DNA of 64,000 bases, from positions 1 through 64,000 of the forward strand of contig CACHIV010000001.1 in NCBI GenBank assembly GCA_902579985.1, given 5' to 3'. Source of the DNA: an uncultured Pelagibacteraceae bacterium (GTDB lineage: Bacteria > Pseudomonadota > Alphaproteobacteria > Pelagibacterales > Pelagibacteraceae). The notes under the pieces are model-generated. The model saw only the letters and a list, made by a program, of their open reading frames with translations. It made no database searches and was not told where the DNA came from. Made by a program: the position numbers and the translations under genes. How positions within the stretch are numbered: position 1 is the first letter of the stretch; each line of letters begins with the position of its first letter. Positions 36,412-45,314 of this stretch are shown here, in pieces.

Positions 36412-36948
36412 TTATGAATTTGAGGATTCGGAATCTTCCGAACTTTCTGGATTTGTTTGATTCTCAGATTTAACTACATCTTCTAAAGAAACTTCATTTT
36501 GATCACTAGTATTTTCTTCATCAGCTTGGGTATCCATTTCAGGCTGCGCAGTCTCAGATAATTCTGCTAAATCATCTTTTGAAACTTGAATTTTTTCTGG
36601 AATTTTTCTTGCTCTTTTTGATGGTAAAATTGGGGCTCCACTTTTAGAAATCTCTCCTTTGTACATACTTTCAAAATCATCACCTACTATTTCGTCATCC
36701 TCAGTGCCATCATCAACTTGCTCCACATGTTTTCTAAGTTTATGGACTGCACTATCTGTCAAATCTGAAACTTTTATAGTTTCTTTAGCAATTTCCCTTA
36801 ATGCTATAACAGTATTTTTATCATTATCTTTTTCCAAAGTTGGTTCTATTCCTGAGTTTAGTTGAACAGCTCTTTCCTTTGCAACTAATACTAGTTCGTA
36901 AGGACTCTCAACTTTATCTACACAATCTTCTACGGTTACTCTAGCCAT
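36412..36948 (-). CDS. rpoZ: DNA-directed RNA polymerase omega subunit with long acidic tail
   Basis: The first 70 or so residues are canonical omega: [27 protein letters not shown]..., then [13 protein letters not shown]. Omega helps assemble the beta-prime subunit and is part of the ppGpp site in proteobacteria. At 178 residues the protein is about twice the E. coli length: from residue 75 on it is low-complexity, rich in Asp, Glu, Ser and Gln, and probably disordered. No spoT or gmk gene is adjacent, unlike in many proteobacteria. The start ATG is clear. Confidence 0.88.
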   Translation of the reverse strand: MARVTVEDCVDKVESPYELVLVAKERAVQLNSGIEPTLEKDNDKNTVIALREIAKETIKVSDLTDSAVHKLRKHVEQVDDGTEDDEIVGDDFESMYKGEISKSGAPILPSKRARKIPEKIQVSKDDLAELSETAQPEMDTQADEENTSDQNEVSLEDVVKSENQTNPESSEDSESSNS

Positions 36949-36985
36949 GGAGATTATCTACACAGTGACTCAAAAAAAATCAAGT

Positions 36986-38200
36986 TTAATTTGATAAATA
37001 TTTAGGATTTAACTTTTTTCTAACTGAATAAAGCGAAATTATAGATAAAGAAATATAGATTACAGATATTAAAGCAATTTGTTCAATTGAAAAACCTCTA
37101 TCAATTAATAAGCCAAATAAAGCTGTACCAAAAGCTGTAGAAAAAACCATTAAAGCAGTGGTAAGTGCTTTAATTGACCCAATGTATTTTACTCCATAAA
37201 TCTCAGCCCATGTTGAAGACCCCAAAACATTTGCTAAACCATTGGAAATACCTATTAGTCCTAGAAATATAAATGCAGATATAGGGGTATCAAAAAAAAT
37301 TAAAACTAAAGCTGAAATTAACAAAGGAATATTCATAAAAATAATTAATTTTCTACTAGTAAATTTATCAATAAGAAAACCTGAAGCTAATAGAGTAATC
37401 AAAGATAATATAGAGTAAACCATGAATGACTGAGCAATCACAAAAACACCCCATTCTTTTGACTCAGTAATAAATGATTGATAAACAAAAACACCTGTTG
37501 CAATCCACGGCATTGCCAACATATTTAAACAGATAATATAAAATTTGGAATCTTTTAAAACTTCTATTCTTTTCCATTGCTTAATATTTTTTTCTTCAAA
37601 TTTACTATCCTTAATTTCTTCTCTTGAATCAAAATTCAAATCTTTAATTAAAATAAAAGAAATTAATGGCAAAAAAATTAAAATAAAAATTGAAATTGAT
37701 ATCCATATATTCTGCCAAGTAGTTATGGTTAATAAAAAAACAATTAAAACAGGCAAAATAAATTCTGCTGTTGATAAACCAAACCAGCAAGTACTTAAAG
37801 CTTTACCTCTTGATTTAGTAAAATATCTAGTAATTGTTGTTGTTGCAGTATGAGACATCAATCCTTGCCCAGAAAATCTCATAAAAAAAACAGCGATAAA
37901 TAAAAAAGCTATTGATGAAATCTTTGAAAAGAAAAAACAAGAGAAAGATAGAAGCAAAGTTACATAAAAAGCAAATTTAAAGATATTTACATCGTCAATT
38001 TTTTTTCCAACCCAAATTAAAAGAAAACTACTTAGTAATGTTGCTGAGGCATAAATTGAGCCAAATTGTCCATGAGTAATTGAAAGTGTTTCTCTTATAC
38101 TAGAATTAAATAAGCCTAGAAAAAAACTCTGTCCAAAACTTGAAAAAAATGTAAAAATAAATCCAAATATAATTACTTTTAAACTAAAATTATTAAACAT
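36986..38200 (-). CDS. major facilitator superfamily transporter
   Basis: A 404-residue protein with about twelve membrane segments. The N-terminal half has FGSIYASATLLSSFLLIWVGKKIDD, matching the MFS loop 2-3 region, and MSHTATTTITRYF and RGKALS between segments 4 and 5. The pattern is that of oxalate/formate-type or nitrate-like MFS carriers, but the substrate cannot be read. Its start codon is only eight bases from the divergent dehydrogenase gene at 38209. Confidence 0.8.
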   Translation of the reverse strand: MFNNFSLKVIIFGFIFTFFSSFGQSFFLGLFNSSIRETLSITHGQFGSIYASATLLSSFLLIWVGKKIDDVNIFKFAFYVTLLLSFSCFFFSKISSIAFLFIAVFFMRFSGQGLMSHTATTTITRYFTKSRGKALSTCWFGLSTAEFILPVLIVFLLTITTWQNIWISISIFILIFLPLISFILIKDLNFDSREEIKDSKFEEKNIKQWKRIEVLKDSKFYIICLNMLAMPWIATGVFVYQSFITESKEWGVFVIAQSFMVYSILSLITLLASGFLIDKFTSRKLIIFMNIPLLISALVLIFFDTPISAFIFLGLIGISNGLANVLGSSTWAEIYGVKYIGSIKALTTALMVFSTAFGTALFGLLIDRGFSIEQIALISVIYISLSIISLYSVRKKLNPKYLSN

Positions 38201-38208
38201 AAAAAATT

Positions 38209-39078
38209 ATGAGTTGTAATGTTGCTTTCATAGGTCTTGGTGTCATGGGTTATCCAATGGCTGGTTATATATCAAAAGGTGGTCACAATGTAACTGTTTT
38301 TAACAGAACAAAATCAAAAGCAGAAAAATGGATTAATGAATACAAAGGTAAAATGGCAGATACTCCTGCTGAAGCTGCAAAAGATGCGGAGTATGTCTTT
38401 ACCTGTGTTGGAAATGATAATGATTTAAGAGAAGTAACATTTGGTGACAATGGTACATTTAAAACTATTAAAAAAGGTACAATCTATATTGATAACACTA
38501 CAGCATCAGCAACAATTGCTAGAGAAATTTATGATTATGCAAAGAAAAATGGATTTGGTGCATTAGATGCTCCCGTATCCGGTGGACAAGCTGGTGCAGA
38601 GAATGGTGCGTTAACAGTCATGATTGGTGGTGATCAAGCTGATTTTGATAAAGCAAAAGATAAAATTGATTGCTACAGTAAAAAAATGAAACTGCTTGGT
38701 AAAGCTGGTTGTGGACAATTAGCTAAAATGGTTAACCAAATTTGTATAGCAGGATTAGTGCAAGGATTATCTGAGGGAATTAACTTCGGAATAAAAGCTG
38801 GATTAAATATGGAGGATGTTATTGAAGTAATATCAAAAGGTGCTGCACAATCTTGGCAAATGGAAAATAGATATAAAACAATGATTGATGATAAATTTGA
38901 TTTTGGTTTTGCAGTCGATTGGATGAGAAAAGATTTAAAAATTGCAATGGATGAATCTAAAAATAATGGTTCGTTATTGCCTGTAACAGAACTTGTAGAT
39001 AAATTTTATGGTGAAGTTCAAGGTCTAGGTGGAAATCGTTGGGATACTTCAAGCTTAATTAAGAGATTTAGAAAGTAA
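38209..39078 (+). CDS. 3-hydroxyisobutyrate-dehydrogenase-family NAD(P) oxidoreductase
   Basis: A beta-hydroxyacid dehydrogenase of 289 residues: N-terminal loop GLGVMGYPMAGY (residues 8-19), NRTKSKAE after strand 2 (favouring NADP), DAPVSGGQAGAENGALTVMIGG substrate loop and the catalytic Lys in AKMVNQICIAG (about residue 172). Relatives handle 3-hydroxyisobutyrate, tartronate semialdehyde, glyoxylate/succinic semialdehyde. The Rossmann loop starts at residue 8, so ATG 38209 must be the start. Three bases separate it from the following PNPOx-like gene. Confidence 0.87.
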   Translation: MSCNVAFIGLGVMGYPMAGYISKGGHNVTVFNRTKSKAEKWINEYKGKMADTPAEAAKDAEYVFTCVGNDNDLREVTFGDNGTFKTIKKGTIYIDNTTASATIAREIYDYAKKNGFGALDAPVSGGQAGAENGALTVMIGGDQADFDKAKDKIDCYSKKMKLLGKAGCGQLAKMVNQICIAGLVQGLSEGINFGIKAGLNMEDVIEVISKGAAQSWQMENRYKTMIDDKFDFGFAVDWMRKDLKIAMDESKNNGSLLPVTELVDKFYGEVQGLGGNRWDTSSLIKRFRK

Positions 39079-39081
39079 AGT

Positions 39082-39681
39082 ATGCAGCCAGCATACTATG
39101 AAAATTTAGGAGAAATTAAAAATAAGTATTGGTCTATGTTGGATGATGCTGTGACTAACAGAAATTCACCCTTTAGAATTCCTGTCTTTATCTGTGCCCA
39201 TCAAGATGAAGTAGATGGAAGAATAGTTGTTTTGCGTAAATCAGACAGACAAAATAATATATTGCAATTTCATACTGATTTAAGATCACCCAAAGTAGAT
39301 ATTCTTAAAAAAAATAAGAATGCTTCTCTAGTTTTCTACGATAAAGAAGAAAAGATACAATTAAGAGTAAAAGTTAAATGTGAAGTTAACAATCAAAATT
39401 TCACAACAGAAGAATCTTGGAAAAAAACTCAGCATATTAGTAGACGTTGTTATTTAACTGATAGTCCTCCAGGAACTACATCGAACAATCCAACATCAGG
39501 AATGATATCTAAACTAGAAGATTTTGATTACACAATGGAACAAAGTGAAGACGGTTATAAAAACTTCACTGTTATTCAGTGTAAAATACAATGTATTGAG
39601 TGGTTATATCTTGCTGCTAAAGGTCATCGAAGAGCAAAATTTAATTTAGAAAGTAATAAAGATACTTGGTTAGTCCCTTAG
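39082..39681 (+). CDS. pyridoxamine-5'-phosphate-oxidase-like FMN-binding protein
   Basis: A 199-residue split-barrel protein. GRIVVLRKSDRQNNILQFHTDLRSPKVDIL (residues 47-76) fits the FMN-binding strand pair of PNPOx-like proteins, followed by KNASLVFYDKEEKIQLRVKVKCEV. The C-terminus WLYLAAKGHRRAKF is like the PNPOx C-terminal FMN/PLP region, but the full PdxH signature is missing, so an FMN reductase or general stress role is as likely. Its stop overlaps the convergent gene by four bases. Confidence 0.75.
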   Translation: MQPAYYENLGEIKNKYWSMLDDAVTNRNSPFRIPVFICAHQDEVDGRIVVLRKSDRQNNILQFHTDLRSPKVDILKKNKNASLVFYDKEEKIQLRVKVKCEVNNQNFTTEESWKKTQHISRRCYLTDSPPGTTSNNPTSGMISKLEDFDYTMEQSEDGYKNFTVIQCKIQCIEWLYLAAKGHRRAKFNLESNKDTWLVP

Positions 39682-40274
39682 TCTTTAATTTTTCTAATTA
39701 GTAGACTGGTCATTGATCTTTTTTTACAAAACTTATAGTCATTGTCTCCTAATTTTTTTCCAGTTGCATCATCGAATAATTTCCAATTGAATTTCACACA
39801 ACTAGTTGGTTTTTTTCCCAAATTTAATATCTTAAGTTCCACAGTTCTTGGTCCACGATCAGTAACTGAGAAAGTTCTAGTCTCACCTTTTTTCCACCAA
39901 CCTAAAGGAAACTTGCATCCATTTTTAATATATTTAGTACCTGACCTTCTTTGGTCATACACTCTACCCAAACACTGTCCATCATTAGTCACTGTAAAAA
40001 GCTGAGTTTTTTTTACTCTACCCTGTTTGTTTTTATTAGTTCTTTTATAGACTTTAATAATTTCTTTAGAGCCTGGAGCTCTCCAATCAATAGGACCGAC
40101 AATTTTTTTTCTTTTCTTTTCACCAAATACTAAGTCTGCAGGCGTAAATCTTATTTCGGTATCATCCCTGATGTCACCTCCAGTAAATAGCTCTAGTGGT
40201 ATAAATCTTTCATTAGATTGTGCATTTGAGGTAAATAGAAATAGAAATAAAAACAAAAATATTTTTTTCATCAT
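39678..40274 (-). CDS. exported protein of unknown function
   Basis: A 198-residue protein with a Sec signal peptide (residues 1-19, ending NAQS) and a basic mature part. Recognisable features are few: four Cys in the mature region (GQCLG, NGCKFP, TSCVKF, KFCKKR), which could form two disulfides in the periplasm, and a stretch with conserved-looking GWWKKGETRTF. I do not recognise the family. It lies one base after the gamma-carbonic-anhydrase-like gene on the same strand and may be cotranscribed. Confidence 0.6.
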   Translation of the reverse strand: MMKKIFLFLFLFLFTSNAQSNERFIPLELFTGGDIRDDTEIRFTPADLVFGEKKRKKIVGPIDWRAPGSKEIIKVYKRTNKNKQGRVKKTQLFTVTNDGQCLGRVYDQRRSGTKYIKNGCKFPLGWWKKGETRTFSVTDRGPRTVELKILNLGKKPTSCVKFNWKLFDDATGKKLGDNDYKFCKKRSMTSLLIRKIKD

Positions 40275-40788
40275 CTAAAATATACTTTTTGAATATTTTT
40301 TCCAATTATCTTGATAGTGTTTGGTGTTTTCAAAGACTGCTTTTTTTTCTTCTTCAGTTACTTGTCTAATAATTTTTCCGGGAGATCCAACAACTAAAGA
40401 GTTATCGGGTATCTCCTTATTTTCAGTGATTAAAGCCTTTGCACCTATAATACAATTTTTTCCAATCTTAGCGTTATTAAGAATTACAGCACCTATTCCA
40501 ATCAAACTATTATCCCCTATCGTACATCCATGAAGCATAACCATGTGCCCTACTGTTACATTTTTTCCAATCTTTAAGGGAAAACCTGGATCAGTATGTA
40601 AAACACTTCCATCTTGAACATTTGAACCTTCGCCAATATGTATATTTTCAACATCTCCTCTTAATGTTGCGTTAAACCAAATACTTGAGTTTTTTTTCTA
40701 ACGTGACATCTCCAATAATAGTTGAATTGGGTGCAGACCAATTTTCTCCAAAGTTTTTTACTTTTTTATTTTCCAAATCATAAAACAT
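40275..40788 (-). pseudogene. gamma-carbonic-anhydrase-family hexapeptide protein, frameshifted in a homopolymer
   Basis: An intact 89-codon piece starts at 40544, but matching hexapeptide sequence continues upstream. From ATG 40786-40788 one frame encodes MFYDLENKKVKNFGENW...GDVTLEKK; after the run of eight A (40690-40697) the other frame continues [21 protein letters not shown] and on to the end. One A fewer would restore a normal protein of about 170 residues. All three zinc histidines are present (SVLH, VGH, MLHG). This is either a sequencing error, a true recent mutation, or a slippage-controlled gene. Family members are carbonic anhydrase-like or acyltransferase-like. Confidence 0.8.
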
Positions 40789-40808
40789 ATCTTATATATT
40801 ATTACTAC

Positions 40809-41363
40809 ATGTTAATAAAAACTCCAATATGCGATTATGGAAAGTCTGCAAAAAACTTTGAACTAAAATCAGTAAGTAATGAAATTATTAAATTGGATGA
40901 TATTCGAGGGAAAAATGGATCTTTAATTATGTTTATATGTAATCATTGTCCTTATGTAAAAGCAGTGATTAAAGATATAGTTGAGGATTGTAAAAATTTA
41001 GAAAAATTTGGAATTAAATCTGTTGCAATTTGTTCAAATGACTCAATTAATTATCCTGAAGATTCATATGATAAAATGATTGAGTTCTCAAAAAAGTATA
41101 ATTTTAATTTTCCTTATCTAATTGATGAAACTCAGAAAGTTGCTAAAGATTATAATGCTGTGTGTACACCTGATTTTTTTGGTTATAATAATCAATTAGA
41201 ACTTCAATACAGAGGAAGAATAAGAGAATTAAAAGATTTAAAACCTATTAATAATGGTGAGAGTGATTTATTTAAAGCTATGAAAAAAATAGCTGAAACA
41301 CAAAGTGGTCCTAAAGAACAAGTTCCAAGTATGGGTTGTAATATAAAATGGATAAATAATTAA
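40809..41363 (+). CDS. thioredoxin-fold redoxin (AhpC/TSA-type) protein
   Basis: A 184-residue protein starting at MLIKTPICDYG (ATG 40809); the frame is open further upstream, but that part overlaps the divergent hexapeptide gene and is not conserved-looking. Seen: NFELKSVSNEIIKLDDIRGKNGSLIMFICNHCPYVKA, where CNHC is a redox CxxC, and a conserved VCTPDFFGY loop (cis-Pro region). It resembles the group of redoxins often annotated as thioredoxin-family proteins in marine bacteria; substrate unknown. Ends one base into the next gene (TAATG). Confidence 0.8.
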   Translation: MLIKTPICDYGKSAKNFELKSVSNEIIKLDDIRGKNGSLIMFICNHCPYVKAVIKDIVEDCKNLEKFGIKSVAICSNDSINYPEDSYDKMIEFSKKYNFNFPYLIDETQKVAKDYNAVCTPDFFGYNNQLELQYRGRIRELKDLKPINNGESDLFKAMKKIAETQSGPKEQVPSMGCNIKWINN

Positions 41364-42445
41364 TGTACTTGATTATTACAAAATCTTTTCCACCTGATGT
41401 AGGCGGAATGCAAAATTTGATGTGGGGATTAACTAATGAATTATCAAAGCACTATATGTTAAAAGTTTTTGCTGATTATCATAATAATCATAAAGATTTT
41501 GATGAAAAAATTTCTTTTTCCATTGAAAGAGTTGGAGGTATTAAGCTTTTTAGAAAATATAGGAAGGCTCAACTAATTAATGAATATATTAAAAGAAATA
41601 AAATTAAAGCTATAATTGCAGACCATTGGAAAAGCCTTGAATTAATAAAAACTGATAAAAAAAAAATATGTTTAATTCACTCGAAAGAAATAAATCATAA
41701 TAAAGAATCTAATCTTAACAAAAGAGTTTTAAATGTTTTAAATAATGTAGATGTGGTTGTTTCTAATTCTAGATTTACTAAAAATCTAGCAACTAGTTGT
41801 GGAGTTAAAGAAAATAAAATTACAGTAATTAATCCAGGAGTAAACAAGGTTCAAGAATTAAATAATAAATCATTAGAAAAAGTGGAAAGTTTATTAAAAT
41901 ATAAATCACCAAGATTAATTACTATTTCTAGATATGATAAAAGAAAAAATCATGAAAAAGTTATTATGGCTTTGAGAAACTTAAAACAATCTTATCCTAA
42001 TATAGTATATATATGTATTGGTCATGGGGACGAAGAAGAGAATATTAAAAAACTTGTAAAAGAACTAAATTTAAGTGAACAAGTAATGTTTTTTAAAGAC
42101 ATTTCTAATGAACTTAAGAATGCAATATTAGCAAAATCAAACGTTTTCGTAATGCCATCTGTTGCCTATAAAAAATCTGTTGAAGGTTTTGGTATTGCTT
42201 ATGTAGAAGCTGCACAATACGGAATACCATCTATTGGAGGTATTCATGGTGGTGCTGCAGATGCAATTGAACATGAAAAAAATGGATTAATTTGTGATGG
42301 TGATGATTTAGATGAAATTTATTCCTCTATTAATTTTATTTTAAAAAATAATAAATACTTAGAATATGGAAAATCAGCTAAAGAAAATTCTGAAAAATTT
42401 AGATGGGAAAAAATAATTAACCAATATAAAAAAATATTAATCTAA
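41363..42445 (+). CDS. glycosyltransferase family 4
   Basis: A 360-residue GT-B enzyme that uses nucleotide sugars to extend a surface glycan. The N-terminal KSFPPDVGGMQNLMWGLTNEL is the acceptor loop, and the C-terminal half carries TISRYDKRKNHEKVI and the donor motif EGFGIAYVEAAQYGIPSIGG. Coupled to the redoxin gene by a one-base overlap. Its 3' end overlaps the convergent GT9 gene by nine bases. Confidence 0.87.
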   Translation: MYLIITKSFPPDVGGMQNLMWGLTNELSKHYMLKVFADYHNNHKDFDEKISFSIERVGGIKLFRKYRKAQLINEYIKRNKIKAIIADHWKSLELIKTDKKKICLIHSKEINHNKESNLNKRVLNVLNNVDVVVSNSRFTKNLATSCGVKENKITVINPGVNKVQELNNKSLEKVESLLKYKSPRLITISRYDKRKNHEKVIMALRNLKQSYPNIVYICIGHGDEEENIKKLVKELNLSEQVMFFKDISNELKNAILAKSNVFVMPSVAYKKSVEGFGIAYVEAAQYGIPSIGGIHGGAADAIEHEKNGLICDGDDLDEIYSSINFILKNNKYLEYGKSAKENSEKFRWEKIINQYKKILI

Positions 42446-43378
42446 AGCTTTAATTATTTTTTCAAAAATTTTTTCTGCACTTAATTTATTTAAATCATCG
42501 ACCTGGACAGCTTTAAATTTTTCTCTTTCAATGCTAACTTTGAAAGCTGTGGTATGTTTACCAAATAAAGTTAATCCTTTCACATTCAAATGTGCAGCCA
42601 TATGAGCTGGGCCTGTATCATTAGCTATAATAAATGAACTATCTTTAATTAAAGAAGACAATTGACAAATATTTAATATTTTTTCATTATCTAGTATAGT
42701 TATAGCTTCTATATTTTTTGCATCATTAATTTCTGATGGTCCCGGAGCTACAACAATTTTATATTCATCATTATATTTATTTTTAATTAGTTCAATCAAT
42801 TCATTATAGTATGGCCATTTTTTAATTTTTAAATGAGGTGAGCAAAAAGGAAATAATAAAATATAATTTTTTAATCTATACTTATTTTTAATTGTATCTA
42901 TATTAGTGCAAGCCCAGCTAAAACTAGGTTTTAAAGTATTTGAAGTATTAAGACCAGAATATCTTAATTGATGATCAAATCGCTCTAATACAGGATTTTT
43001 ATCAAATTCAATTTTAGAGGTATTTATTGGTAAAGTAGTCTCAGAACTAGACCATACGTTAAAATCAGATTTAGGAAATAAGATATTTTTATAAAAAACT
43101 GTTCGAGATGAGTTTTGAAGATCATAGACTTTTTTAAAATTTAATTTTTTTAAAGATCTAGTTAATTGATAAAGATAAATAAGATTAAATTTAGATAATC
43201 TTTTATCTAAAATAATATTATTAATATTAGGGTTTTTCTTAAATAAATCCAAATATGGTTTAGTTGTTAATAAATGAATTTGATCTTCTTTATGATTTTC
43301 AGAAATATCTTGAATTGCACCACAAGCTTGAGCTATATCTCCAAGTGAACCATGTTTAATAATTAAAATATTAGACAT
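42437..43378 (-). CDS. glycosyltransferase family 9 (heptosyltransferase-like)
   Basis: A 313-residue GT-B enzyme. The N-terminal IKHGSLGDIAQACGAI (acceptor side, GD motif) and C-terminal FIIANDTGPAHMAAHLNVKGLTLFG (ADP-heptose binding motif with DTGP and H) are hallmarks of GT9. Such enzymes build the inner core of lipopolysaccharide or other surface sugars. Divergent from the DUF6165 gene with 32 bases between starts. Confidence 0.88.
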   Translation of the reverse strand: MSNILIIKHGSLGDIAQACGAIQDISENHKEDQIHLLTTKPYLDLFKKNPNINNIILDKRLSKFNLIYLYQLTRSLKKLNFKKVYDLQNSSRTVFYKNILFPKSDFNVWSSSETTLPINTSKIEFDKNPVLERFDHQLRYSGLNTSNTLKPSFSWACTNIDTIKNKYRLKNYILLFPFCSPHLKIKKWPYYNELIELIKNKYNDEYKIVVAPGPSEINDAKNIEAITILDNEKILNICQLSSLIKDSSFIIANDTGPAHMAAHLNVKGLTLFGKHTTAFKVSIEREKFKAVQVDDLNKLSAEKIFEKIIKALD

Positions 43379-43410
43379 ATATTTGACAACATAACATAGT
43401 ATAAAACATT

Positions 43411-43800
43411 ATGAATAAAATTCTAGTCGAAGTATCTGTTGGAGAGCTTTTAGATAAAATCTCTATTTTGGAAATTAAAAAAGATAAGATTAAAGATTCT
43501 GAAAAACTAAAGTTTATTAACTATGAACATAATGTTTTAAAAGATCAATTAGATAAAAAAGTAAAGACTAACAAAAAAATTGATGAATTATTTCGATCTT
43601 TGAAAAAAATTAATTTCCAACTCTGGGTTATAGAAGATGATAAAAGAATTTGTGAAAAAAACTCAAACTTTGGAGAAAAATTTATAAAACTTTCTAGAGA
43701 TGTTCATTTCTTAAATGATGAAAGAGCAAGATTGAAATTAAAAATTAATGAACTTACTGGTTCTGTAATAAAAGAAATAAAACAATACCAAAGTTATTAA
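43411..43800 (+). CDS. DUF6165-type small protein
   Basis: A 129-residue protein, mostly helical and highly charged; the start ILVEVSVGELLDKISILEIK matches the DUF6165 pattern found in polysaccharide loci. No function is established. It is followed by a methyltransferase-like gene after five bases, and both lie next to glycosyltransferases, so a role in surface glycan assembly or its regulation is likely. Its helical heptads could mediate dimerisation. Confidence 0.62.
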   Translation: MNKILVEVSVGELLDKISILEIKKDKIKDSEKLKFINYEHNVLKDQLDKKVKTNKKIDELFRSLKKINFQLWVIEDDKRICEKNSNFGEKFIKLSRDVHFLNDERARLKLKINELTGSVIKEIKQYQSY

Positions 43801-43805
43801 TTAAA

Positions 43806-44633
43806 ATGAAAAGGAATACTTTTGATTTAAATGCTAAGTTTTCATATAAAAAAATTAATTCAGAATTAAAAAATTTTTTAAATATTTATAAAAAAAGACC
43901 AATTAAAAACAACGATGGTGGATGTCGAATTAATCATGCATTCGCAATTTATTATATATTAAAAAAATTAAAACCTAAGCTAGTAATTGAGTCAGGCGTA
44001 TACAAAGGACAAACTACATGGTTAATTGAAAAAACACTTCCAAAAACAAAACTAATCTGTATTGACATTAACCTTTCACAAAGAAAATACGTATCAAAAA
44101 AGGCAAAATATTCTAATATAGATTTTAAATTTCATGATTTTTCAAAAATACCTTTAAATACTTTAGTTTTTTTTGATGATCATGTTAATCATTTAGATAG
44201 AATTAAAGAGACGAATTTTTTTAAAATCAAAAATATTATATTTGAAGATAATTATAATAACAAAGATGGAGACTTTCAAACAATCAAACAGTTATATGAA
44301 AATCATAAATTTATACATAATGAAAGTTTTTTTAGTTATATAAAAACTTTTTTTCTATTTTTAAAAATGATATTCAAAAAAATTATTTCAAATAAATATA
44401 ATGCTTTCAAAGATTTAGACATAATAAAGAATCGAATTAGAGATTTTTATTTTTATAAAAATTATAAAAATAATATAAAAAATAATATAAATTTTTATTT
44501 TGAGTTTCCTCCTTTGGTTAAAATTAAAATGAAAACAAAAAAACCTTTATTAAAAAAAATTAATTTAAGATCTAGTGAATTATTTCAAGAATTAAAGTTT
44601 TATAATTATATTACTTTTATTAAACTTAAATAA
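43806..44633 (+). CDS. class I methyltransferase-like protein of a surface-glycan locus
   Basis: A 275-residue protein of very high Lys, Asn and Phe content. LVIESGVYKGQTTWLIE (about residue 59-75) resembles SAM motif I with Ser-Gly-Val in place of GxGxG; LICIDINLS follows as the motif II acidic site, and TLVFFDDHVNH and IIFEDNYNN as later motifs. The C-terminal 90 residues show no recognised domain. Related proteins occur with cephalosporin-hydroxylase-like or FkbM-like methyltransferases. Very A/T-rich even for this window. Confidence 0.5.
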   Translation: MKRNTFDLNAKFSYKKINSELKNFLNIYKKRPIKNNDGGCRINHAFAIYYILKKLKPKLVIESGVYKGQTTWLIEKTLPKTKLICIDINLSQRKYVSKKAKYSNIDFKFHDFSKIPLNTLVFFDDHVNHLDRIKETNFFKIKNIIFEDNYNNKDGDFQTIKQLYENHKFIHNESFFSYIKTFFLFLKMIFKKIISNKYNAFKDLDIIKNRIRDFYFYKNYKNNIKNNINFYFEFPPLVKIKMKTKKPLLKKINLRSSELFQELKFYNYITFIKLK

Positions 44634-44639
44634 TTAAAT

Positions 44640-45314
44640 TTATGAAACACTATATTTTTTTTCTAAAAATTTAATAAAGTTATGAATGATAAATGTCATA
44701 AATAAATAAATACTCCCAGCTACAACGAATATTTCTATTGGCTTAAATGTTGTTGAAATTATATATTTTGCAACTCCTGTTAAGTCCATCAATGTAACTG
44801 TACTTGCTAAAGAAGTTCCTTTCATCATTAATATAATTTCATTACCATAAGCTGGCAAAGATTGTCTGATAGCTATTGGTATTTGAATTTTATAAAAAAT
44901 AATTTTATTAGAAATACCTAAACTTTTACCAGCTTCGATAAAACCTGGATTAATAGTCTGAAAAGCAGATCTTAATATTTCTGATGTATATGCGCCAGTA
45001 TTTAAGGCAAAAGCAATAATTGCACACCAATAAGGTTCTTTAAAAATAACCCATAAAAAAGTTGATCTAAAGTATTCAATTTGTCCTAAACCAAAATAGA
45101 TAATAAATATTTGAACGAGTAATGGTGTGCCTCTAAAAACATAAGAATATCCATAAGCAAATTTATTTAAGAATATATTCTTATTTAATCTAAGAATAGC
45201 AAATACAAGTCCAATAAATAATCCTATGATTAGAGAAACAGATAAAAGTTTTAGAGTAATTACAGTGGCACCAAGCAATTTTGGTAAACTATTAGCCATT
45301 AATTCAAAATCCAT
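44640..45314 (-). CDS. polar amino-acid ABC transporter permease
   Basis: A 224-residue permease of the HisM/GlnP type with about five membrane segments. Marks: GTPLLVQIFIIYFG and the EAA loop EAGKSLGISNKIIFYKIQIP (about residue 132-151). Its ATG and the stop of the second permease overlap by one base. The partner ATPase is not in the window. With the binding protein upstream, the ligand class is probably a basic or polar amino acid. Confidence 0.88.
   Translation of the reverse strand: MDFELMANSLPKLLGATVITLKLLSVSLIIGLFIGLVFAILRLNKNIFLNKFAYGYSYVFRGTPLLVQIFIIYFGLGQIEYFRSTFLWVIFKEPYWCAIIAFALNTGAYTSEILRSAFQTINPGFIEAGKSLGISNKIIFYKIQIPIAIRQSLPAYGNEIILMMKGTSLASTVTLMDLTGVAKYIISTTFKPIEIFVVAGSIYLFMTFIIHNFIKFLEKKYSVS

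Noticed and set aside
40722-40808. N-terminal extension of the redoxin gene upstream of ATG 40809
   Set aside because: It overlaps the divergent hexapeptide gene, reads as unconserved Tyr/Phe-rich sequence, and the family begins at MLIKTPI.
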